A DNA stretch of 64,000 bases, taken from contig NC_085140.1 in the NCBI RefSeq assembly GCF_024139115.2, forward strand, positions 18,375,357 through 18,439,356. The letters run 5' to 3'. Below are positions 55,862-64,000 of the stretch, in pieces. Position 1 is the stretch's first letter. Every line of letters begins with the position of its first letter. A program made the translations under genes and the position numbers. The notes beneath the pieces are model-generated. The model was not told the origin of the DNA and made no database searches. It saw only the letters and a list, made by a program, of their open reading frames with translations. The DNA is from Armigeres subalbatus (Eukaryota; Arthropoda; Insecta; Diptera; Culicidae).

Positions 55862-56355
55862 CCATAAGTACGCGATTTTTTCTATAACGTTCCTGACAAT
55901 AACCTTGGAGTTAATTCGCAGTTCTTACTTACCTATGACCATAGGTGGCCACCAGGCGGCCTTCCGGAAAACCCGGAACGTTCGTAAAAATGGTTATTTT
56001 GGAAAGTTTGTCCTACAGCAGCGCATTTTTTCTACGCAATTTCTGATGGTGATCTTAGAGTCGATAAGCAGTTCTCACTCTGCTATGACCACAGATGGCC
56101 ACCAGACAGCCTTCCGGATAATCCGGGACGTCCGAAAAAATAATCATTTTGTGAAGTTCGTCCTAGCTTAGTGCATTTTTTCTTAAACTATTTATGACAG
56201 TGATTTTGGAGATATTTCACAGTTCCATGTAATCCGGAACGTCCGTAAAACTGGTCATTTTGGAAAGTTTGTCCTAGAGCAACGTATTTCTGTCTATTCA
56301 ATTTCTGACAATAATCTTGGAGTTAATTCGCAGTTTTCAATCACCTTTGACCGTG
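55862..56355. repeat. Tandem array, ~155-bp unit
   Basis: Four diverged units (the third shortened): each has a GCGATTTTTTCT/GCGCATTTTTTCT motif, TTCTGACAATAAT, CTTGGAGTTAATTCGCAGTT, CTATGACC, GTGGCCACCAG, CCTTCCGG, CCGGAACGTCCGTAAAA and ATTTTGGAAAGTTTGTCCTA. Confidence 0.85.
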
Positions 56356-56479
56356 TATGTGGGCCATTGATGATAATAATCACATCAGGTATTCGACAGA
56401 CATTGAATACCAAATCAATACATCGTCTAAGTTAAGTTATTCGTCAAGTCTGATGTCTTTTTCAGAAAAAATATTTTAA

Positions 56480-56643
56480 ACTCTTTTTAGTGGAATGTAT
56501 TCAACCGTCTAAGAGGAGTTTAGTACTTTCCATTTAATTCCACTACGTTTTGTTTTCTTTGCAGATACGTATTTCGACCTCAACTGTGAGGTCGTCTTCA
56601 GTGTCAAGTCGAGTTAAGTACAAGACACTGAAGACGACCTCAG
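56480..56643. mobile_element. Hairpin MITE family (copy 6), truncated
   Basis: Left arm complete (TTTTTAGTGGAATGTATTCA, GCAGATACGTATTTCGACCT), centre and the start of the right arm up to CTGAAGACGACCTCAG. The sequence then switches near 56643, 40 bp before the SINE. Copies 6 and 7 share CAACCGTCTAAG instead of GTCATAAGACG, a subfamily. Confidence 0.82.
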
Positions 56644-56684
56644 GCCAATCCCAACATTGAATGCTGTTAAGGGTTAAAGCTACT

Positions 56685-56974
56685 AGGGGCCCTCCTTAGC
56701 CGTGCGGTAAGACGCGCGACTACAAAGCAAGACCATGCTGAGGGTGGCTGGATTCGATTCCCGGTGCTGGTCTAGGCAATTTTCGGATTGGAAATTGTCT
56801 TGACTTTCATGGGCATAAAAGTATCATCGTGCTAGCCTCATGATATACGAATGCAAAAATGGTAACTTGGCTTTGAAACCTCGCAGTTAATAACTGTGGA
56901 AGTGCTCAATGAACACTAAGCTTCGAGGCGACTCTGTCCCAGTGTGGGGATGTAATGCCAATAAGAAGAAGAAG
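56685..56974 (+). mobile_element. Feilai-like tRNA-derived SINE, full length
   Basis: tRNA-like head GGGGCCCTCCTTAGCCGTGC with B-box GGATTCGATTCCCGG, body, and (AAG)n tail. AAGCTACT is duplicated on both sides (56677-56684 and 56975-56982). 290 bp. Similar to my recollection of the Aedes Feilai SINE. Confidence 0.88.
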
Positions 56975-56982
56975 AAGCTACT

Positions 56983-57956
56983 TCTGCTAAAAAGCTTGAT
57001 TGTTTGTTGGGATGTGATAGGAACGCAAAATACGGAATTCTAATTGGATGTAGAAAAAAGTTTTTTCTTGCATTTCTAATGTCGTTTTCGTTTATTCGCA
57101 CCGCTTGCACCGGTGTAGGCAAACTTGCGCTGGAATCGTTCGTTTTTAAAAACGGTGCAGTTCCGTTCTTGCACCTTTTGCCACCGGTGCAGAAAAATCT
57201 ACACCCTAGCCGAAACGAGTGTAGCGGGTAGGCACCGTGTGGTACCAATACTTATGCGATGCGGAGCTGTCATAAGTTTCCTACTGCGTTTCTTATTAGG
57301 TTCTTCGGGTGGCTTTGTTTTTATTTTATTATCTGCTGATATCTATTCCTCATTGATATTATATTTAATAATGTGTATCAATGTTGTTGAAGTAGAATCA
57401 AAAGCTACAAAGAATCTGTATCCAAAGAAGTTTCTATAAATGTATAATTTGTTATAATATTAATGAATTATTCTAATCTAATGAAAGAGATGTGAAAATT
57501 TATGTTGAAGTCCATAAACTCGTATTGCATTATTTTTCTCAAAATCTATTGATCATTTTGAAACCGTCATTGGGGGTGACAAAGAATCAAATGGGGTTGA
57601 AAATAGGTCACTGTCAACAACTTAAAATGTTTTTTTTAATCTTGCGTTTATTTAGAAGGCTCATTTGCCATTTGGCGTTACGGAGACTTAAAATGTTGTT
57701 AGTAGCAAGAAAATAATTAACCATAAGAGTCGTTTTCCAACGATTTTGTTATCGACCTCTTGGCTGCCAGTAACAGCGATGACTCATTCTTAACTCATCG
57801 TCACCCCAGATGGCGGTATTTGAATCGATCTTCGTTTTTAATAGTTTTCAAATAAATATAAACGGCTAGATTTCATGAATTTCTAACATAACAATTTATA
57901 AAATTCTACAAGGGCCCTTTGTTTTTTTGAAGATTTTTCTACATTTAAATATGTTA
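56983..57956. other. Unassigned DNA with a dispersed GTGCA-rich block
   Basis: 57081-57240 has ATGTCGTTTTCGTTTATTC and CACCGGTGTAGGCAAAC; an inverted relative lies at 59030-59120. No gene. Confidence 0.45.
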
Positions 57957-58185
57957 CACACTAACTTTCTCTTTCTCGAGCTCGGCAAAATCGGGCACCG
58001 CTGTAGCTCAGTAAATTTCAGAACTGAACTTCGGCATAAAATTTGATTTATTACTGATTTTCGGCAACTGAAACGTCACTTTTACTGAGATCTCGGCAAA
58101 AATCATGTTTGCTGAAACTCGGCGGTGCCCACCTCGGGAAAATAAACAAAAAATGCTGAGATCTCGGCGAAAAAAATTAAGTGTG
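57957..58185. mobile_element. TA-flanked MITE (CACACTTAA-type ends), copy 2
   Basis: TA at 57955-57956 and 58186-58187. Ends CACACTAACTTTCT and AATTAAGTGTG. The interior has inverted motifs (CTCGGCAAAA, TGAGATCTCGGC, GCACCGC/GCGGTGC). Related in termini to the element at 41463-41670. Confidence 0.8.
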
Positions 58186-58599
58186 TACAAACAATAAACA
58201 AAACGCATAAGAAACTACTTTATACGTTTTCAATTTGCAAAATTAAATTACAAAATTTGTGTAATATTTTGTGCAATATAAAGTAGATATTTAAAAAAAC
58301 ATTAAAAACAAGACAAAAATATTACATAATCATATAACATCCTTACCAGGGTTCGTATCGCTCACTCAATCTCAGGAGCACAGGATGCTCCCTCACGAAA
58401 ATTTTCGGGGAGAAATCGCTTTTCGGGAAAGAAAAACAGCCTGGAGAGTGATAACCATTTTTCGCTCACTTCGATTGCCGCCAAACGTTAGTTTGCTCTT
58501 TTTCTTTCATATTCGAGTGTTTCCGTTGCGTCTTTAATGCAGATGGTAGTAGGTTATGTAGAACAAATAACTTAATGCTTTCATACAGATAGCGTGGTG

Positions 58600-58672
58600 G
58601 TGTGGCTAGAGTAGGCGCATCCCTACGGCTATTATTGTTACTACTCTGGGTTCGAATCCCGGTGCGGCCATA
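58600..58672 (+). repeat. tRNA-like sequence (SINE head or tRNA pseudogene)
   Basis: A-box TGGCTAGAGTAGG and a perfect B-box GGGTTCGAATCCC are 45 bp apart, followed by GGTGCGGCCA. The 5' end does not pair with the 3' end as an acceptor stem, so it is not a functional tRNA gene. Confidence 0.6.
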
Positions 58673-59387
58673 CAATTTTTTAATTGTTCTGCGATAATTC
58701 TCGCGAAAAGTGAGTGAGTGGGTAAAAGTGATGAAACGAAAAAGGATTTTCATCTAATAGGCAAGATTTTCGTTTATCATCCAAGGCTAATTGCAGAGAA
58801 CTGGGTGAAAGATGATCCTCAACATAAACAACGAAAAAAGATTCTCCCTTGGTCCGAGAAACGCTTGCTTTGGTCTCATTGAAACGAAAAGTTGAAACTC
58901 TGATCCTTACAAATATTACATCCTTACATAAATCTCAATAATATTTACTCGCTATATGATATTTGATAGATTAAATCAATCAAATTTTGATTGACGACAT
59001 CACCAATACCATCGAAAACATGTGTTGGCAGTCAAAAAGTTGCACCCAAACCGTTCGTATTTGCGGTGGCAAATGTTGCACCGCCGGTGTACACCGTTCG
59101 GAATAAACGAAAACGACATAACTGTTACTGCTAGACTAGTCAAGTCAAAAAGGTACAGGATGGGAATGAAAACGGTACGGAAATCCCTTTCCTATTTTAG
59201 AGATTGAAGAAACATAAGAAATATAGAAAAAAGATGCAAAGTAGGCGAATGAAATGGGACTGAGATCGAATCCAAGGCCTCCTGCATATGAGGCAGAAAC
59301 GGTAACCATATGACTACCTAGCACACTTTTCAAAACACATTGGTTTTCAAATCCCAAATAACTATGAAAAACGGCACTTTTAAATCC
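58673..59387. other. Unassigned DNA
   Basis: Contains the inverted relative (59030-59120) of the 57.1-kb block. No gene recognised. Confidence 0.4.
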
Positions 59388-60055
59388 CACATATCATGAG
59401 ATATCTAGCAAAACTGGTTGACCCATATATCACCACCCAGCGGAAGCAATCCAAACTAAACAGTTTTCAGAATATTGGTTCTCATCCACAGATTTGGGGA
59501 TATATAACCAAACTGGTGGTCGCATATGCACTAGCACTACTCTACCGATGGTTTTTCAACAATTTTCCAACATATTGGTTTACAATCCCCGAACAACTTT
59601 GTAGAAGACGGCAATTTTCTAGATCCTACAGATCTTGAGATATCGAAGAACTGATTTCTCATATACAGTAGCGCCTCCTTGCGGATCAAATCTAAATTAT
59701 TCAGTTCTTCAACATATTGGTTTCCAATCCTTGAACAACTTTGTAAAAGACGGCAATTTTCTTAATCCCATAGATCCCGAGATATCGAACTAAACTGATC
59801 ACCAATATACACTAGCGCCGCCTTACGGATGAATTCTGAACTAAACAGTTTCTCCACATATTGGTTTCTAATGCAACTTTCTTAATCAAACAGATCCCGA
59901 GATATCAAACCAACCTGATCTCTCACATATAGTAGCACCTCCTTGCGGATGAATTCCAAACTAGTCTGTTTCTCAACCGATTGGATTCCAATCCTCGAAC
60001 AACTTTGTGGAAGACGACAACTTACTAATTCCCACAGATCTCGAGATATCGAACC
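59388..60055. repeat. Tandem array, ~150-bp unit
   Basis: About five diverged units. Each has GATCCCGAGATATCGAAC, CTGATCTCTCATATAC, AGCGCCGCCTTGCGGATGAA, AAACAGTTTCTCAACATATT, GGTTTCCAATCC, and GAACAACTTTGTAGAAGACG. Units near 59840 are shortened. Confidence 0.85.
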
Positions 60056-60360
60056 AAAATAAAAACTCATATACTCTAGCGCCGCCGCTTAGTGGGAGAA
60101 TTCGAAATCATTTCAAAAATCACGTCAATATAATTTTTATTGGCTTCAATATAACGGATTTTTGGACTGTTGTACTTTTTACAACACGCGAGTTCTTGTG
60201 TTATGAAAGTTGAATCGAGTTGCGGAAGGTTAAGATACTAATTATTGAGTACATATTATTAAATAACTCTGATACCAATAAATAGCTTTTTTTTCACTCT
60301 GACACAAATTTAAAGTTTCAATAGCGCATCAAGAAAATATTGTCATAAACATAAAGTTAA

Positions 60361-60456
60361 GAGCTGAATAGAATGGATACGTTTGCGTGCGTTTTGACAG
60401 TTTTACCATGGGAAAACTGTCAAAACGTACGTAAACGTATCCATTCTGCTCAGCTC
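60361..60456. mobile_element. 96-bp palindromic MITE at a TTAA site
   Basis: TTAA at 60357-60360 and 60457-60460 flank a near-perfect hairpin: GAGCTGAATAGAATGGATAC at the left and GTATCCATTCTGCTCAGCTC at the right, centre CCATGGG-like at about 60408. TTAA duplication suggests piggyBac-type mobilisation. Confidence 0.85.
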
Positions 60457-60460
60457 TTAA

Positions 60461-62668
60461 GTATCTGGAAAAGTAGTATATTTTTATTGCTACCCAGCTT
60501 TTTACGCAATCGTGCCATAATGCTTTGAATCACCCCTTTGGCACATACTGTACCTACTATAATTTTTATAAATTGGTCTTCGGTCTTCAGCAATCTGTGA
60601 CTAGTTGAAGTTCTCAGTAAAAAACATAAAACTTTCATTTTGTTTGAAATTCTAGATTTTTTCTTAAACTAACAATTGTGAAACCAGTAGTGATTCAGTT
60701 TCATTTCAAATATTTGACCACTATTCTATTTTGAACCTGGAGCCAAATAGAACAAACTCGCTGTTTTCCCCAGCAGTGCTCTATTCATGTTTTTCAAATT
60801 TTTCATTAAATGAAATCATCATGTTAGCGCCAAGCAAGGCGCCGTAATTGCAAAGTGGATTGATCCGTAGATAAAATGACGCATTCATACACCAAAACAA
60901 TTGGAAAATATTTGAATCTCGTGATTCAATCGTGGTTCAAATCTGCAGAAAATAGAACGGAGCGTTATGCCAGTTTTATTTTTTTGACATTTGACTGGTA
61001 TAAAACATGAATCTAGAACAGCTGCTGGGAAAATGAATGTTTCAGATTCATATTTAAACTGACAGCCCCGAACGATTTGAATCACTGCTGATTTTACCCT
61101 ATTTTACTATTTTTATACACATATTTCAAATGGTTGCTTCTTTTATGCGCATGGCCGAACAACGATTTATAATAATCAATAGTGGAAGTAAATGGAAGAA
61201 AGCGGTACGCATTTGAATATATTTCACGATTTTTCTTCCTGGCACCGTTTCTTATAATATGACTAGGATACGTGCGTTGAGCAACAGTTCAACAGTACTT
61301 CGTAATTGACAAGAGCTTGCGATGAACCGGACGTCAATGTTGACAAGCTATTAGTTTTTCAAATATGTATGTTTAAACTCAAGGGCAAATGAAAATTGCA
61401 AATTTTGACTTAATTTTCAAATCGTTTTCGATGTCACAGAATTATTTAATTGCTCAAACTATTCCTCTTCCACATTAATGAAAAGTTTAGAAACGACTAT
61501 TATGTTGGAAATCCATTGAATCATAATAAAAGTGATAGCTTTCCCCGGTACTTTAAAATCATGATCAAGCAATAGCATGTAGTTGTGATAAGTAAATCCT
61601 ATTTTCGCTAGATTTTAACAACAGTTTCCAATTCCGTCTAAAACAAATGTATGCTTCTAATTATATTTAAATTTGGCTTACATGTTGGCAGTTTTCTTAA
61701 TAATGTATGTTATGGAATATGTCAACTTTGTCCTAATTCGACCGGCTCTTGTATTTTGGTTGAAATGAGCTGGGTTCATAGTTTTGGACACGATTTGCTT
61801 TTACTAATCGAACGAAGTACAATATCCGGAAAGTGTGAATATATCAGAGTTTTGAAAACGCATAACTTTATTTTAAAACCAACCAGTTTCTTTGCAGTTT
61901 TTGTTTTAAAAATGTCAACTAATAATAAGCGAGTAATGGGCAAATCTACTACCGATTTTTTAAAAATATTTTGCTGGTAACAAAGAACCAACCTTTGGAA
62001 AAAGAGTATGTCACACCTTAAATAAACAAAAAATATTTCAATAATACAGCACACACTAGTAACTATGGAAACCATTATTGTTCTTTAGTATGCTAAGATC
62101 GCTTTGACTGGTTGAATATATGTAAGAATGTTTTCATGATATATTATCACAAAAATGGCATAATTTAAACTGACTGACTTACTGACAAAATCACGTTTTA
62201 GAAGTAGAATATATTAAATGATTTAGACTTGGGGTTGAACGGACAGATTTATGAGATGTCAAAAACATCAAAATTGTTGAAATAATTATTAGACAATTGT
62301 AGAGTAGCTAATTTTGAGGTTTTCAAGGTTCACTAAAACTTCAATATCTCAGCCCCGTGAGATTATTTTTTCAATCTTTTTCTCTATAACTTCCATCATA
62401 AAAATGCTTTTTGAATAATACTTGATAAAGCATGAGAAAAATTTATTTTACGTATACGAAGCGATTTTCTGCGAAAATCATCGAAAAAATTGGAATTTTT
62501 ATGATATTTAAATGGTTGTAGGTGTAATATAATTCCATAATACCAACCGAATTACCATGTAAAAATTCTAAAAATATTTAACCATTTGAAAATTGATTAA
62601 AATGTGGTGAATATAGGCAATATGTGACAACAAGTACGAAAAAACAGCTTTTTTGGAAAAATATATTA
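60461..62668. other. Unassigned AT-rich DNA
   Basis: No gene or defined repeat recognised; open frames (for example 61651-61980) have no motif and unbiased AT-rich composition. Confidence 0.4.
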
Positions 62669-62931
62669 AGCTCTTTTAGTGGGATGTATTCAACCGTCTA
62701 AGACGAATTAAGTACTCTCCATTTAATTCCACCAATTATTTTCGATATCTTTGCAGATACGTATTTCGACCACAACTGTGTGGTCGTCTTCAGTGTCTCG
62801 CAAGTCGAGTCAAGTACGAGACACTGAAGACGACAACACAGTTGTGATCGAAATACGTATCTGCAAATATATCGAATATAATTGAGGGAATTAAATGGAG
62901 AGTACTTAATTCGTCTTAGACGCTTGAGCTT
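62669..62931. mobile_element. Hairpin MITE family (copy 7)
   Basis: Both arms: AGCTCTTTTAGTGGGATGTA, CAACCGTCTAAGACG, GCAGATACGTATTTCGACC on the left; CGAAATACGTATCTGCAAAT, GGAATTAAATGGAGAGTACT, CGTCTTAGACG, TTGAGCT on the right. Centre with CGCAAGTCGAGTCAAGTACG. Same subfamily as copy 6. Confidence 0.88.
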
Positions 62932-63504
62932 TTTTTTCTCCAAAAATGGCTCTGTCGGAACCTCTAAACTATTTTTCAGAATTTTGGGTTGTTTTACAGA
63001 AATGCTCCAAATGTGAAAATCTTTCATCTAAGGCTTGAGCACCATGACTTTTCGAACAATGTGTTTTTTAGGACACCCTAATGTGCATACAAGTCCCTAG
63101 AGTCCTTGCACATTATGTGCAGTCCAAATAAGTTTGATGCAGATGTTCTAGGTTCTTCAAAATTGTTATGTAGTTCAGATCATTTTGTCTAACAGGTCAA
63201 TTACGCCTGGTTTCAAACCGAAATCTAACTCTGGTATCAAGCCGAAATCGACGCTACACACGAGCTGGAAAAATAAAGTTCATGCAAATGCTGTGTGGAA
63301 TGACGCGAGACTGTTATGCAGCAACAAACGAACAGTCTGCGGATGGAGAAAAAAGTGTCCTAATATTGCCGTACATTTTTTTGGCATACTGTTTCGATAT
63401 TTTATCGAAATTTTATCGGATAAAATGTAAAGCATACTGGGTTGCTTTCGGTTGGATAGCAAAAATTCACTTATTTTTTGAGATTTGTGCTAACGTAAGA
63501 ACTG

Positions 63505-63617
63505 TATCACACACACAAAACGCGATGCGAGACTGGACACAACACTTATGGTTCTTACTGTTTGTAAGAACCATAAGTGTTGTGTCCAGTCTCGCGTCGC
63601 GTTTTGTGTGTGTGATA
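63505..63617. repeat. 113-bp near-perfect hairpin
   Basis: TATCACACACACAAAACGCG at 63505 is complementary to the end at 63617; arms of ~54 bp with one mismatch (GATGCG/GACGCG) and a 5-nt loop (TGTTT) at about 63559-63563. GATAGCAAAAATT occurs just outside on the right and again at 63455 on the left. Confidence 0.92.
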
Positions 63618-64000
63618 GCAAAAATTGTTGACCTGAATTGTCTACAGACCAAATGATATGAACTCCAGAAGAATTTCTAGAACTTAGAATGTCTGGATGA
63701 GTTTAATTTAAACAACAAGAATTATGCAACGGCTCTAGGAAATTCTATGAATATACTGAATTATTGATTTCGGCTGGATACCAAGAGTGGTTAACTATGT
63801 GAACTAATTGATCAGAACACCAGAAAAATTTAAAGAGCCTAGAACACCTGCATGAATCTAATTTGGTTTATATATAATACACAAGAGCTCTAGGGGCTTG
63901 TATTTACATGCTTGGTTTATTCCGATTGCATACCATGTGTAGTTGATCTTGCCAACCAATTGATCTGATCTTCAGAACAATTTGGAGGACTTAGAACAGC
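63618..64000. other. Unassigned DNA to the window edge
   Basis: No gene. Short phrases such as AGAACAYCWGMAKRA and TGATCAGAACACCAGAA recur loosely, hinting at a diverged tandem repeat that continues outside. Confidence 0.35.

Noticed and set aside
58600..58672. Possible tRNA gene
   Set aside because: A- and B-boxes are good but the acceptor ends do not pair; more likely a SINE head.
63282..63656. 124-residue open frame across the 63.5-kb hairpin
   Set aside because: It runs straight through the palindrome, which also yields an antisense frame; no domain or bias, so the frame is a by-product of the hairpin.

Overview
This is a gene-poor, transposon-dominated stretch of a dipteran genome, most likely a mosquito of the Aedes type. 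The evidence is one intron-containing animal gene (a GIPC-type PDZ adaptor), BEL/Pao, RTE, R1, LOA/I and Jockey/CR1-like retroelements, tRNA-derived SINEs matching my recollection of the Aedes Feilai family, and dense MITEs. There is no sign of bacterial operons, CRISPR arrays or rRNA genes. Family names are from recognition by eye, not database search.

Layout. 1-2443: 3' part of a Jockey/CR1-like LINE cut by the window edge. 2721-3839: antisense hAT transposase remnant. 4002-6201: antisense RTE LINE split by a ~730-bp TIR repeat. 8.2-9.0 kb: hairpin elements and a short tandem array. 9.17-11.69 kb: a minisatellite split by a decayed antisense LINE. 13.17-13.93 kb: a TIR element with a second MITE inside it. 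15829-16729: last four coding exons of the GIPC-like gene, the only confident host gene. 19.73-24.17 kb: two R1-clade LINE fragments bounded by (CA)n tracts, one carrying a Feilai-like SINE. 27.94-40.61 kb: a five-level nest of mobile elements. 40.83-41.67 kb: two more TIR elements. 42.96-45.3 kb: TIR repeat and RTE LINE. 46.18-48.31 kb: an antisense locus with an OTU cysteine-protease domain followed by an APE-like endonuclease fragment. 49.25-64 kb: a mosaic of SINEs, a Helitron-like element, MITEs and two ~150-bp tandem arrays.

The best reading is genome archaeology. Several insertions can be dated relative to each other because the empty site or the other LTR is also in the window. The nest runs: TA-flanked TIR element, then an ATTCGC-TIR element, then a 5'-truncated LOA/I-type LINE (12-bp TSD), then a BEL/Pao LTR element (5-bp TSD, LTRs identical by eye), then a 282-bp hairpin MITE in one LTR (5-bp TSD). 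The hairpin family has seven copies here and must have moved recently. The locus least explained by standard families is the OTU plus endonuclease locus at 46.2-48.3 kb; Helentron-type DNA transposons or an OTU-bearing LINE are the known precedents. I see no convincing wholly new biological system.
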